Positions 9,798 to 18,626 are shown, numbered from the stretch's first letter. The stretch: 64,000 nt of DNA from Ruminococcus sp. CAG:563 (GCA_000434915.1 FR882075.1:1-64000), one strand, 5' to 3'. The notes: generated by a model not told the origin, from the sequence alone. Numbers and translations are program-made.

Positions 9798-11207
9798 TTA
9801 TTTCTTATTTCCGTTCTCGGACACGGCAAAGCCACCCTTACAAAGGATAACAACTATCGGTATCAAAGCTACGGCACAAACTATTGCCGCATAAAGGAAC
9901 ATTGATGAAGCCGGAACTATCTGAGATACGCCGTAATCATCAATATAGTGAACACCGGAGCTGAAAATAGCTTTCTTGCCGACATACGGACCGACAACCA
10001 TCGGAATCATAACGGCAAAAATCATTCTGACACCCTGGAAAAGACCCGTCTTGCTCTCGGGTGTAAAATCTCTGACCGCCGCATTGAGCATAATTCCGAG
10101 CAGGCAGTAGCCGACCGCCGTCGGAACAACGCCGATAAGAAGCAGCTTTATATCATGTGCAAAATAGAGAATCACAAGACCTGCGACGAAGAAAAGAAGC
10201 ATAGGTATAACGAGCTTGTTCTTTCCGTATTTATCAACGAGCTTGCCGACGAGAATGATACCGACCACCAAGGCAATAATGCAAACTGCAGCAATAATTA
10301 TAAGAGCCGGTGAAAGCTGAAGCGACTCTCCGCTGAAGAAGCCGTCCGGGCTGTGTTGAAGATAGATAATAAGATACGGGAAGAAAACCTGAACCGCAAC
10401 GGAATATGCACAAACGGCAAGCAAAGTAAGATAGAGCTTTGAGTTTTCCTTTATAACGGACGGTTTAAGTCCGTAAATGATGTCGTTCCAAAAGCTGCCC
10501 GAATTTTCAACGGTTTTCGGTGCATCCTTAAGTGTGAAAAGTCCGATAATTCCGCAGACCAAAACGACAGCGCCAAGAATAAGGAAAAAATATTCATAGC
10601 TCTTCTGAACATTGCTGCCTGCGAGAAGCACACCGCCCAGAGCAAGAACAAGGCCGAGTGCAGCCATGGGCATAAACGCAAGTATACTTTCGGCCGTGGC
10701 ACGGTTTTTCGTTGTGGTCGAATCCGTAACCCATGCGTTAAAGCTTGCATCGTTGGCAGTTGAGCCGACAAACGTCATGACCATATCCATTACGATGACT
10801 ATCCATACCGTGGTTGTAAGAATCCGAGCCGCATCCGTCATGCCGAAAATCGAAGCAACATTTTCCCTTGAAATCAGGCCGAAACCGCCGATAATAATGC
10901 CCCAAATTATGTAGCCGACAGATATAAACTTATTTCTTGAGCCTTTACGGTCGCTTAACGCACCCATTATAAGCGTTGTAAGCATAGCCGTAATCGCAGA
11001 ATAGGCAACCATTTTGCTAACGGCGTCAATAACATTTATCGAGCCGTCAATCGCCGCCTGGCTCGCACCCTTGTAAATCGAGTTATAGAGAAACGTATTG
11101 AAATACATATTTTCAACGTTCCATGCAATCTGTCCAATAAGTCCGAACAGAATAAGATCAAAGATAAGGTGGCCCGAAAGCTTGCCTGCTTTTGTCTTAT
11201 CGGTCAT
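9798..11207 (-). CDS. MFS transporter, SLC45/glycoside-cation symporter-like
   Basis: 469 residues from ATG 11207, chosen because AGGGGG lies six bases upstream. The open frame extends to 11270, but that extension has no ribosome site and overlaps an inverted repeat. Twelve hydrophobic segments are visible. An SDRKGSRNKFI loop between helices 2 and 3 and a KLVDKYGKNKLVIP loop in the second half are the paired MFS A-motifs. The FGLIGQIAWNVENMYFN opening matches SLC45-type/sugar:cation family members. Substrate is unknown. It could move a sugar or export a small product, and it is near, but not cotranscribed with, the biosynthetic cluster at 13207-21133. Confidence 0.8.
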   Translation of the reverse strand: MTDKTKAGKLSGHLIFDLILFGLIGQIAWNVENMYFNTFLYNSIYKGASQAAIDGSINVIDAVSKMVAYSAITAMLTTLIMGALSDRKGSRNKFISVGYIIWGIIIGGFGLISRENVASIFGMTDAARILTTTVWIVIVMDMVMTFVGSTANDASFNAWVTDSTTTKNRATAESILAFMPMAALGLVLALGGVLLAGSNVQKSYEYFFLILGAVVLVCGIIGLFTLKDAPKTVENSGSFWNDIIYGLKPSVIKENSKLYLTLLAVCAYSVAVQVFFPYLIIYLQHSPDGFFSGESLQLSPALIIIAAVCIIALVVGIILVGKLVDKYGKNKLVIPMLLFFVAGLVILYFAHDIKLLLIGVVPTAVGYCLLGIMLNAAVRDFTPESKTGLFQGVRMIFAVMIPMVVGPYVGKKAIFSSGVHYIDDYGVSQIVPASSMFLYAAIVCAVALIPIVVILCKGGFAVSENGNKK

Positions 11208-11225
11208 ATAAATCCCCCTAAAAAA

Positions 11226-11266
11226 TTTTACCTTTGTAGTTATAATAACATAATACAAAGGTAAAA
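11226..11266 (-). promoter_or_regulatory. Perfect 13-bp inverted repeat upstream of the MFS gene
   Basis: TTTTACCTTTGTA at 11226-11238 is exactly complementary to 11254-11266. The 15-base centre itself contains GTTAT-A-ATAAC symmetry. On the minus strand the second arm runs into six T residues, so it can also be read as an intrinsic terminator for the small gene at 11328 or an attenuator for the transporter. A TATAAC/TTATTA-like -10 lies in the loop. Operator or terminator cannot be decided by sight. Confidence 0.6.
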
Positions 11267-11327
11267 TCAAGAAAAACTGTGCAAAACTTATAATTTTTGC
11301 GACAATCGGTTATAATTGAAAAGAGTA

Positions 11328-11516
11328 TCAACTCTCTCCTTTTCTGCTTTTTTTCCTCGGCAAACCCTGAGCGACCTTAGGGTATTTGTTTTCCGTCGCC
11401 GATGTCGGCTGGATCTCATAGGTTCCGTACTTATGAAGCATATCCGCACAGTTTTCCGGCTCATGCAAAACCGGCTCGTCAACCGGCAAATATACCTTAT
11501 CCTTTTCATTATTCAT
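11328..11516 (-). CDS. Small hypothetical protein (62 residues)
   Basis: Begins at ATG 11516 with GAGGTGAT six bases upstream. The product is hydrophilic, with a PVDEPVLHEPENCADMLHKYG segment that reads like a real, constrained protein, and a basic C-terminus (PRKKSRKGES). No domain was recognised. It is divergent from the MgtC pair and shares the intergenic region holding the double palindrome at 11551-11592, so common control is possible. There is one cysteine, no signal peptide and no membrane segment. Confidence 0.6.
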   Translation of the reverse strand: MNNEKDKVYLPVDEPVLHEPENCADMLHKYGTYEIQPTSATENKYPKVAQGLPRKKSRKGES

Positions 11517-11550
11517 ATAAATCACCTCAATTATATTTTTGCTTTTTTAT

Positions 11551-11592
11551 TTGTCAATAATTCTGACAAAATGTTGTCAATAATGATGACAA
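11551..11592. promoter_or_regulatory. Tandem palindromic operator, two TTGTCA-N7-TGACAA sites
   Basis: Two 19-bp imperfect palindromes at 11551-11569 and 11574-11592 have the same arms (TTGTCA and TGACAA), with centres 23 bases apart. The second ends seven bases before the -35 box of the MgtC promoter. Both formally fit the GlnR/TnrA consensus TGTNA-N7-TNACA, but the cognate regulator is not in the window. Confidence 0.75.
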
Positions 11593-11598
11593 AAATCC

Positions 11599-11627
11599 TT
11601 GACTTTACTAAAAATTTGTAGTATAAT
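11599..11627 (+). promoter_or_regulatory. Sigma-A promoter for the MgtC pair
   Basis: TTGACT, 17-base spacer, TATAAT on the plus strand. The roughly 88-base leader contains a 9-bp stem-loop (GCGGGCGTG at 11647-11655 against CACGTCCGC at 11666-11674, one G-U pair) without a T tract, so it looks like a 5' stabilising hairpin and not a terminator. Confidence 0.85.
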
Positions 11628-11721
11628 TTAACATCATATTCAAGCAGCGGGCGTGGAGCAAAATTCACGTCCGCACATATTATTTATTATAGACCATTTA
11701 ATATACACGGAGGTTAAGCAA

Positions 11722-12456
11722 ATGGATTCACTTATTCCGCTCTTTGATCCCATTCGAGGCGTAACAATGCCTGCGCTTCTGATTAAAATCTTTCTTGCCG
11801 TTTTTTTCGGCGGACTTATCGGACTTGAGAGAGGTCATAAACACAGAGCCGCCGGCAGCCGTACATATATGATTGTCTGTCTCGGTGCGGCATTAACGAT
11901 GATACTAAGCCATTATGAAACATATATTATGAGAAATCTGTGGGAAGAAATCGCCAAAATGTTAGATAAACAGGTCGACGTTTCAAGATACAGTGCCAAA
12001 GTGGTAAGCGGTATCGGTTTTCTCGGTGCCGGAACAATCATCGTTACAGGTCGTCAGGAAATTAAAGGACTTACAACCGCCGCCGGCCTTTGGGCTTCCG
12101 CATGTATGGGACTTGCTATAGGTTCGGGATATTATGAGTGTGCAATTCTTGGCTTTCTTCTTATTTTGCTTACTACAATTGTTCTTGAAAAAATTAGCTC
12201 TTGGGTTATTTCAAACGCAAGAAACATGGATCTCTATGTGGAATTTGAAAAAATTGAAAATCTCGGAGAAATAATAAATACATTTAAAGAATTGAATATT
12301 CAAATCTTTGATGTTGATATACAACGAGAAAAACAGTCAAACGGAGTTACAATAGGTGCAGTTATTTCATCACGCCTTCCAAAAAAAGAAACACATTCAA
12401 ACGTTATGTCAAGAATATCAAAGTTTGATTTTGTAACCGTCGTTGACGAAATATAA
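11722..12456 (+). CDS. MgtC/SapB family membrane protein (first copy)
   Basis: 244 residues from ATG 11722 (GGAGG eight bases upstream). Family motifs are present: IFLAVFFGGLIGLERG with the RAAGSRTYMIVCLGAAL turn, GIGFLGAGTIIV, and KGLTTAAGLWASACMGLAIG. About five membrane helices occupy residues 15 to 160, followed by a cytosolic ACT-like C-terminal domain. MgtC proteins are linked to growth at low magnesium and to modulation of membrane ATPase activity. They are not proven magnesium transporters. It is transcribed with a second paralogue 13 bases downstream. Confidence 0.88.
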   Translation: MDSLIPLFDPIRGVTMPALLIKIFLAVFFGGLIGLERGHKHRAAGSRTYMIVCLGAALTMILSHYETYIMRNLWEEIAKMLDKQVDVSRYSAKVVSGIGFLGAGTIIVTGRQEIKGLTTAAGLWASACMGLAIGSGYYECAILGFLLILLTTIVLEKISSWVISNARNMDLYVEFEKIENLGEIINTFKELNIQIFDVDIQREKQSNGVTIGAVISSRLPKKETHSNVMSRISKFDFVTVVDEI

Positions 12457-12469
12457 GGGAGGTAAGAAT

Positions 12470-13150
12470 ATGTTTGATTTTTTAGACCCATTGAGAGAAA
12501 TCACTACCCTTTCGGTCTTTATCAAAATGTTTTTGGCGATTCTTTGCGGCGGTGCAATCGGAATCGAACGTGAGCATAAACGTCGCACAGCAGGATTCAG
12601 AACTCATATTTTGATTTGTTTGGGTGCCTGTATGACGACAATGATCAGTCACTTTATGTTCTCGTATCTTCATTTGTACACCGATGTTTCCCGTCTCGGT
12701 GCCGGCGTCGTTGCAGGTATCGGTTTTATCGGTGCAGGCACAATAATTGTTACAAAACGCCGTCAGGTAAAAGGTCTTACAACGGCTGCCGGTCTTTGGA
12801 CATGTGCAATCATCGGCCTTGCCGTCGGTGCAGGATATTTTGAGGCTGCAGTTTTTTCAACAATAGTAATTCTTCTTGCAGAAATTTTCTTTTCAAGGTT
12901 TGAATACTGGGTTCTTGATAATGCAAGAAATATTAACATTTTTGTAGAATATTCCGGAACGGATAAACTTGATAATGTAATACGAACACTCAAAACATAT
13001 CGAGTAATAATTCTTGACCTTGAGATCACAAAATCCGGTCAGAACTCATGCGCAATTTTCCAGCTTCAGCTGCCGAAAAAGCTTTCACACGACAAGCTGA
13101 TGACTGTTGTCTCCACTTCGGACGGAATCATCTCCGTTGAAGAGCTTTAA
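12470..13150 (+). CDS. MgtC/SapB family membrane protein (second copy)
   Basis: 226 residues from ATG 12470 (GGGAGG seven bases upstream). It carries the same motifs as its neighbour (CGGAIGIEREHKRRTAGFRT, GIGFIGAGTIIV, KGLTTAAGLWTCAIIGLAVG), five membrane helices and an ACT-like C-terminal domain. Similarity over the whole length indicates a tandem duplication that has diverged, with the first copy carrying a longer loop after helix 2. The pair ends at a shared bidirectional terminator. Confidence 0.88.
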   Translation: MFDFLDPLREITTLSVFIKMFLAILCGGAIGIEREHKRRTAGFRTHILICLGACMTTMISHFMFSYLHLYTDVSRLGAGVVAGIGFIGAGTIIVTKRRQVKGLTTAAGLWTCAIIGLAVGAGYFEAAVFSTIVILLAEIFFSRFEYWVLDNARNINIFVEYSGTDKLDNVIRTLKTYRVIILDLEITKSGQNSCAIFQLQLPKKLSHDKLMTVVSTSDGIISVEEL

Positions 13151-13160
13151 ATTGTATAAC

Positions 13161-13196
13161 AAAAAGCAGTGGCTTCAATCAGTCACTGCTTTTTTT
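13161..13196. terminator. Bidirectional terminator between convergent operons
   Basis: AGCAGTGGCT, six-base loop, AGTCACTGCT with one G-U pair, flanked by A5 on the left and T6-7 on the right. It serves the plus-strand MgtC genes and the minus-strand acyl carrier gene. Confidence 0.85.
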
Positions 13197-13206
13197 ACGG
13201 AAAAAT

Positions 13207-13431
13207 TTATTTAATTGTCTCGATATACTTCATCAGATCGCCGATTGTTTTTAATCCGCTGAATTCCTTGCTGTCGATCTTAACTCCGTATTCGCTTTCA
13301 AGGTCAACCGCAACATTTACCATATCGAACGAATTAAGACCGATATCCGAGCGGAGCTTTGAATCCTCCGTGATATCCTCGGGAGCAATGTCAACATAGT
13401 TGCAAATTATATTTCTGAATGTTTCAAGCAT
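13207..13431 (-). CDS. Acyl/peptidyl carrier protein, free-standing
   Basis: 74 residues, the normal carrier-protein length. The phosphopantetheine attachment site is Ser34 in GLNSFDMV, on an acidic helical domain. It is the last gene of a three-gene operon with a condensation-domain protein and an adenylate-forming enzyme, so it should carry a thioester intermediate for that pathway and not be the general fatty-acid AcpP, whose site normally reads DSLD. No phosphopantetheinyl transferase is encoded in the window. The ribosome site is AGAGGG. Confidence 0.88.
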   Translation of the reverse strand: MLETFRNIICNYVDIAPEDITEDSKLRSDIGLNSFDMVNVAVDLESEYGVKIDSKEFSGLKTIGDLMKYIETIK

Positions 13432-13446
13432 TTCAATAGCCCTCTC

Positions 13447-14832
13447 TTACATTTTTTCAAGCAATTCCTTAACGCTGATGTTGGGATTTTCAAGGCCGAT
13501 TTCAAGTGCCCTTTTCGTGCCGTTCTGAAGTGCCTTGATATCCTCAACGCTGACGAACTTCGTTCTGTGCAAGCAGCTTATTTTCAGACATCCGGTGTGT
13601 GCGTCCTTCATAGCGAAGGTGTAAAGCACCATTATATAACGTCCGAGACCGTAGCCGACATACTCATATTCCCAGCCGTTTATTGACTTCTCGTTTATCG
13701 GCATCCAGGAGAACATCATAGTTGACGATCCGGCAGCGGCGGAATAATTGAACAGCTCACGCTGGAGGTCACGATACTCAAGATAAGGATAGTCCATGTG
13801 TCTGAACGCCCATACCTGAGCGTCAGCCATTTTGTCGAGCGCTGACATAAAGGTATCGTCCTCTTCAAGATGAACTCTCCACGGCAGCGGAGCGGTAACC
13901 GTTCCGCCCGAACGCTTTTCGACGAGTGTGCGTCGCCTTGTGCAAAGGCAAATAAAATATGTATCAAGATGACCGTTGTTGATTTTGGAAAGGTGCATTC
14001 TCAAAGCAAGCTGAACAAGACACTCGGGGCTGACATTGTTTTTCTCGCAGAAAGCGAAGAACTTTTCGCTAAGCTCGGGAGAAAAGGTTGTCTTTGTAAG
14101 CTCCGCCTTATCATGAATCGGGTCAAAGAGCGACGGTGCATTGATACTCGGATCCTTCTTCTTTTTACGCTCCGCCTCAAGAAGCTTGGGTCCCTCAACG
14201 CCGAGATAAAGCGGTTCGCCGTTTCTCGTTATGTATTCGGTATATGCCGCCTTCTCCTTTTCGAGATTTGACTTATCCTCAACATAAGCAAGCTCTCGCT
14301 TTATTCTGTCCTCATAGCTTCCGAGAGGCTTCGGCATCGGCTTGCCGTTTTTGAGATGGTCATACACGGCAAAAAGGTCGTTGAAGAACGCAAACACAGC
14401 CGCATTATCCATAACAAGATGGTGAATATTGATATACACGCCGTATCTGCCGTCAAACGTTGTGAAATATTTCAGTCTGAAAATTTCACCCTTGAGCATT
14501 TTGATCGGTTTCTGTGCATCTGCCGTGAGCACTTTTTCACGTTCCTCGTCGGATTTGAAATTATATACGGGAACGCTTCCTATCCTGTACGGATCACGGA
14601 AATACTGCATTATCTTGCCGTTCTGTTTGAAAAAAACAAGCCTCAGACAGTCATTGCGCTCAATTTCAATATTGAATGCCTCGGTCATAACGTCAAAATC
14701 AATCTTCTGTGACACGATTATCGAATCCGGAATCTGCGTAACCTGCTTATGGAAAAAGCTGTATTTAAGCATAAACTGAATCATTTCCTGCGGCGGAATG
14801 AGCGGATATACAGGCTTGTTTACGGAATTCAT
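13447..14832 (-). CDS. Stand-alone condensation-domain acyltransferase
   Basis: 461 residues, the length of a single NRPS condensation domain. The catalytic HHxxxD motif is intact (His137-His138, Asp142, in INIHHLVMDN). It belongs to the CoA/carrier-dependent acyltransferase superfamily, which joins an acyl group on a carrier to an amine or alcohol. With no adenylation or carrier domain attached it must act in trans, most simply with the carrier protein 15 bases downstream. An alcohol O-acyltransferase/PapA-like ester-forming role is an alternative to amide formation. The ribosome site is AAGGAGG. Confidence 0.8.
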   Translation of the reverse strand: MNSVNKPVYPLIPPQEMIQFMLKYSFFHKQVTQIPDSIIVSQKIDFDVMTEAFNIEIERNDCLRLVFFKQNGKIMQYFRDPYRIGSVPVYNFKSDEEREKVLTADAQKPIKMLKGEIFRLKYFTTFDGRYGVYINIHHLVMDNAAVFAFFNDLFAVYDHLKNGKPMPKPLGSYEDRIKRELAYVEDKSNLEKEKAAYTEYITRNGEPLYLGVEGPKLLEAERKKKKDPSINAPSLFDPIHDKAELTKTTFSPELSEKFFAFCEKNNVSPECLVQLALRMHLSKINNGHLDTYFICLCTRRRTLVEKRSGGTVTAPLPWRVHLEEDDTFMSALDKMADAQVWAFRHMDYPYLEYRDLQRELFNYSAAAGSSTMMFSWMPINEKSINGWEYEYVGYGLGRYIMVLYTFAMKDAHTGCLKISCLHRTKFVSVEDIKALQNGTKRALEIGLENPNISVKELLEKM

Positions 14833-14852
14833 AAAAATGCCTCCTTAAGAAA

Positions 14853-16400
14853 TTATAATACGGTTGCTTTTCTCTTAATTTTGCCGCTGCCCGTTTTCTC
14901 AAGAGGCTCGGTGCGGACTCTGACTTCGGAAATGATATGAGCCGCCTTCGCAGTTTTGTTCATTCTGTCAACCGTCTTTTCAAGCTCACCCTGAATATCG
15001 TCAATGCCCTCAAGCTTTGCATATTCATAGTCGGGGTAAATTTCGGCAATGATTCTGTTCTTTTCGCCGTAAACGAGAACCTCGCTGACAAGCTGATTGT
15101 CGGCAAATTTCTTTTCAATCGCCTCCGGAGAAACATTTTCACCGTTTGAAAGAATGATGAGATTCTTAACTCTGCCGGTAATAAAAAGCTGATTATCCTC
15201 GGTAAGTTCTCCGATATCGCCTGTTTTAAGCCAGCCGTCCTCTGTGAACATCTCTTTCGTTTCTTCAGGCATCTTGTAGTATCCGAGCATAACCGTCGGT
15301 GTGTTTACCTGAATTTCGCCGTTCTGAATACGAACCGTGCAAACGTCCGTTACACGTCCGACAGACTCCCTTGAAGCCGTGTTATCGGGAACGGAAATTC
15401 TGCATCCGGCCTCGGTCATGCCGTAGCCCTGACGCAGGAAAATTCCGAGTTTCTCGTATTCGTCAATAAGCTCCGGGTTAAGATAAGCACCGCCGGATAT
15501 AAGCCACTTAATGTTTCTGCCGAATACCTGAGCAACTGCGTCCTTAACGCTTATCTCGTGGTCTTTTGCAAGAATAGCCTTGACTCGCTGCAAAAGAGAC
15601 TGAGCGATCATCGGAACGACACGAACGACCTTCGGCTCAAAGATTTTGAGATTTTTAATCAAATCCATCATCGAACCGTTCAAGCAAACCTGCAAGCCGT
15701 CCTTAAGATTTTTTATATAGTCTCCCGAGAAGCAATAAATGTGATACATCGGGAGAACCGAAAGCGAAACATCGTTCGGCAGGAAAATATCTGTGCAATA
15801 ATCGTGATACATGATGTTTCCGACAAGGGCAAGAGTCGAAAGCTCAACGCCCTTCTTTATACCTGTTGTGCCGGATGTAAAAATGATAACACAGCAGGCA
15901 TTTTTATCAACCGTAATGTCGGAAAGTGACGCATACTCCGAATTCTCGGAATAATCGCTATATATTTTTTCAAATTCTTCACCGTTACCGAGATTGACGG
16001 AGAACCTGAGAAACGGGCAAAGCTCCTTAAGCTTTTCTGCATTCTCGGCAAACTCGTCTTCATACAAAAGCATCTCGATATCGGCACGCTTGAAAAGCTC
16101 TGCTGCCTCTTCAGCAGAGATCTCCGGAGCGAACGGAACGGCAACATTGCCGCTTATAAGAATGCCCGAAAGGCAGGTTATGTACTCGTAATTTGATTTT
16201 CCGATAATCGCAATGTGCATTCTCTTATCGGAAAGACTGCGGATCCAGCGGCACACCGCAAGGCTGTCGCTTCTAACTTTTTTAAAGCTTCTTTCTTCGA
16301 TTTTTCCATCTCTGATGAACTTAATGAACGTTGCATCGCCGAATTTCTCGGCACCGGTGTCCAGCAGCTCTCTTACAGATGGGGCGTCAAATTTTTTCAT
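14853..16400 (-). CDS. Stand-alone adenylate-forming enzyme (acyl/amino acid ligase)
   Basis: 515 residues. The ANL superfamily motifs are intact: IIFTSGTTGIKKG at residues 173-184 (A3), YGMTEAG near 330 (A5), GWLKTGDIGEL near 402 (A7), GRVKNLIILSNGENVSP (A8), and a terminal KTGSGKIKRK with the A10 lysine. It activates a carboxylic acid as the AMP ester and should load the carrier protein of this operon. Whether the substrate is an amino or fatty acid cannot be told without residue-level comparison of the specificity pocket. It is first in the operon, with its own promoter at 16496-16524. Confidence 0.85.
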   Translation of the reverse strand: MKKFDAPSVRELLDTGAEKFGDATFIKFIRDGKIEERSFKKVRSDSLAVCRWIRSLSDKRMHIAIIGKSNYEYITCLSGILISGNVAVPFAPEISAEEAAELFKRADIEMLLYEDEFAENAEKLKELCPFLRFSVNLGNGEEFEKIYSDYSENSEYASLSDITVDKNACCVIIFTSGTTGIKKGVELSTLALVGNIMYHDYCTDIFLPNDVSLSVLPMYHIYCFSGDYIKNLKDGLQVCLNGSMMDLIKNLKIFEPKVVRVVPMIAQSLLQRVKAILAKDHEISVKDAVAQVFGRNIKWLISGGAYLNPELIDEYEKLGIFLRQGYGMTEAGCRISVPDNTASRESVGRVTDVCTVRIQNGEIQVNTPTVMLGYYKMPEETKEMFTEDGWLKTGDIGELTEDNQLFITGRVKNLIILSNGENVSPEAIEKKFADNQLVSEVLVYGEKNRIIAEIYPDYEYAKLEGIDDIQGELEKTVDRMNKTAKAAHIISEVRVRTEPLEKTGSGKIKRKATVL

Positions 16401-16495
16401 GTCGTTTCTCCTTATTACCTTTTTAAATAATAAATAAGAGTAATTCAGTGCCGGTAATCATTGATTCTTTTGCAAATCGAAAGCACTTAATGAAA

Positions 16496-16524
16496 ATTAT
16501 ACCACAACAGTAATATAATTTCAA
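16496..16524 (-). promoter_or_regulatory. Sigma-A promoter of the adenylation/condensation/carrier operon
   Basis: Minus strand TTGAAA, 17-base spacer, TATAAT, about 95 bases upstream of the adenylating enzyme and just past the terminator of the SDR operon. Confidence 0.75.
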
Positions 16525-16534
16525 CATATATAAG

Positions 16535-16566
16535 CAAAAAGCTGCGGCCTCCAAAGAAGCCGCAGT
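16535..16566 (-). terminator. Intrinsic terminator of the SDR operon
   Basis: Minus strand CTGCGGC / GCCGCAG stem with CTTTTT following, starting a few bases after the stop at 16572. It separates the SDR operon from the carrier operon. Confidence 0.8.
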
Positions 16567-16571
16567 AAAAA

Positions 16572-17558
16572 CTATTTTTCGTTTTCTTTAATCCATTTTA
16601 CCATGTCGTCAACCGACTGTTGAACGCTCATCGGTTCATATCCCAATTCTTTCCTTGCCTTCTCAATCGAGAAATTGCAATTTGACATGAGCTTTCTAAT
16701 TGAATAGCGGGTGAAAAGCGGCGTTGTCTTGGTGACGGAATAATACTTCTCCATAAGCGGAGCGAACGGTCTTACCATGCCGTAGGACATTTTTAATGAC
16801 GGTGCTTTCTTGCCGCAGGCCTTTGCAACGGCCTTGATGAAGCCGTCGGTCGAGATCATCTCTCCGCAGAGAATGTAGCAATCGCCCTTATTGCCCTTCA
16901 GAGCGGCGGCATGCATACCCTTCGCAACGTCTCTAACGTCAACAAAGTTGTATGCGCCGAAGCTGAGCGATACCGGGAAATTGCCTTTGATAAACATACG
17001 AACCATTTCGCCTACACTGGAAACCTTAAAGTCATACGGACCGATACATGCGCCCGGATGAACAACAACTGCATCGATATTGCCTTCATGAACGTTATCA
17101 AGAACAAACTGAGTTGCGATAGCCTTTGTTTTTGCATATGTACCGTCAAGGTTCTTCGGGCTGAAATGATCAAGCTCAGTCATAACCTGATTATCGGGAA
17201 GCGGCGGGAATGCGTCAACGCTTGAAGCGTAAACAAGTCTGCGGACATTACATCTTTGGCAGGCTCTTACAACGTTCTTTGTGCCGTTGACATTTACTCT
17301 CCATGTGAGATCCTCCATGCCGGGGTTGATATCAATAACTCCGGCAAGATGGTAAACAACGTCAACGCCCTCGAACGCCTTATCAAGCGACTCTGAATCG
17401 GTAACGTCACCGTAAACCTTTTCGCAGTCGATGCCGTCAAATACGGGAACATCCTTACGAATGAGGATTCTTACCTTTTCGCCACTGTCAACAAGCTCCT
17501 TCAAAAGTGCATAGCCGATGTGACCCGTTGCACCCGTGATAAGACTTATCTTTTCCAT
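16572..17558 (-). CDS. Extended SDR oxidoreductase (NAD-dependent epimerase/dehydratase family)
   Basis: 328 residues. The Rossmann motif is TGATGHIGYALLKEL at the N-terminus. Further motifs are DVVYHLAGVID near residue 67, YASSVDAF (catalytic Ser region) and YAKTK (catalytic Tyr and Lys). The overall pattern is closest to the 3-beta-HSD-like/dihydroflavonol reductase branch of extended SDRs, which act on hydroxyl or keto groups of small molecules. Four bases separate it from the preceding SDR gene. One of three SDRs in this operon, so successive redox or dehydration steps on one substrate are likely. Confidence 0.82.
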   Translation of the reverse strand: MEKISLITGATGHIGYALLKELVDSGEKVRILIRKDVPVFDGIDCEKVYGDVTDSESLDKAFEGVDVVYHLAGVIDINPGMEDLTWRVNVNGTKNVVRACQRCNVRRLVYASSVDAFPPLPDNQVMTELDHFSPKNLDGTYAKTKAIATQFVLDNVHEGNIDAVVVHPGACIGPYDFKVSSVGEMVRMFIKGNFPVSLSFGAYNFVDVRDVAKGMHAAALKGNKGDCYILCGEMISTDGFIKAVAKACGKKAPSLKMSYGMVRPFAPLMEKYYSVTKTTPLFTRYSIRKLMSNCNFSIEKARKELGYEPMSVQQSVDDMVKWIKENEK

Positions 17559-17561
17559 GGC

Positions 17562-18575
17562 TTATTCTCCCTTCATTTCGAGAAGCTTCTGCTTGCCTGT
17601 GAAAGCATCAACAGAAAGCTTAACGGAATCAAAAATAGCTGACTCGATATCGTCCTCCTGAACGCCGAGAGAAACACTCCACTTCTTGTTGATAAATGTG
17701 TTCATGCACATGATATCCGCAAGGTAAACCGCATTGATACCCGACTCAACATTGCGCTTCTTGTACTCGTTCATCATGTAAACGCCGAAAGCCTTGAACA
17801 TCCAGTTTGCAATATGGATAATCTTTCTGTTCGGCTGACCCATTGCCTTATGAACAATGCGGAGAAACTCATCCCATGTGAGATTATAATAACCTATCGG
17901 GTAAGCATTGCCGCCGACATTCTTCTCGGCTGCTCCTACGATAGCTTCACCTACCTGACGAACGGTAACCATAGCTGTGCCGCCCTTGGGATACATTGTA
18001 GTCTTACCCATGTTTGTAAGCTGCTCAATAAGGATTACCCAAACAGGCTTTCTGCCCGGCTGAGTGCCGAAGATATACGGAAGCTCAAGCACGGCAACGT
18101 CCATCTCGCCGTCCTTTGCAAATGAAAGAGCGACCTCCTCCTGCTCGATACGGCTTCTGATATAGTGATGCTTCTTTGTAAGCTCCATCTCCGGGAACTC
18201 CTTTGCGAAATATGCAAAGTAAGAACCGAGAATAACACTCTTCTTGATGCCGACCTGCTTTGCAATAGTTAGAAGATGTCTTACAGGCTCAATATTGTAC
18301 TTTCTGTATGCCTCATAAACAGGTGCCGGGAATTCGACTCTCTCGTCAACGCCGGCTGCAAAAACGAAACAGTCACAGCCTGTCATCATTCCAACAAGCT
18401 CTTCATCGGAAAGTTCAAGATAATTTCCGAAAACAAGCTCCATTTCCTCGGGAATCGGTGCTCCCTTTGGAAGCGGAGGAAGGGCAACCGATTTTACGGA
18501 ATGACCTCTTTTGATGAACTCTGCGGCAGCTGCCGAACCGAGCAGACCTGTGCCGCCAATCATAAACACTTTCAT
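17562..18575 (-). CDS. Extended SDR oxidoreductase
   Basis: 337 residues from ATG 18575 (AGGTG six bases upstream). A GTG at 18584 is in frame but badly placed relative to the ribosome site. The N-terminal dinucleotide site is MIGGTGLLGSAAAAEF. A GSYFAYFAKEFP segment supplies the serine region. The expected YxxxK is not obvious (HHYIRSRIEQEE takes its place), so catalysis may differ from that of the neighbour at 16572. It lies in the middle of the operon with the secreted protein and two other SDRs. Confidence 0.75.
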   Translation of the reverse strand: MKVFMIGGTGLLGSAAAAEFIKRGHSVKSVALPPLPKGAPIPEEMELVFGNYLELSDEELVGMMTGCDCFVFAAGVDERVEFPAPVYEAYRKYNIEPVRHLLTIAKQVGIKKSVILGSYFAYFAKEFPEMELTKKHHYIRSRIEQEEVALSFAKDGEMDVAVLELPYIFGTQPGRKPVWVILIEQLTNMGKTTMYPKGGTAMVTVRQVGEAIVGAAEKNVGGNAYPIGYYNLTWDEFLRIVHKAMGQPNRKIIHIANWMFKAFGVYMMNEYKKRNVESGINAVYLADIMCMNTFINKKWSVSLGVQEDDIESAIFDSVKLSVDAFTGKQKLLEMKGE

Positions 18576-18626
18576 AATATTCACCTATAGGGCACCGTTT
18601 CCGATGCCCCGTTATCCTTTCTGAAT

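Noticed and set aside
11529..11556. Minus-strand TTGACA-16-TATAAT for the small gene at 11328
   Set aside because: The start point would fall inside the ribosome-binding site, leaving almost no leader, and the TTGACA is simply an operator arm. Not listed as a promoter.
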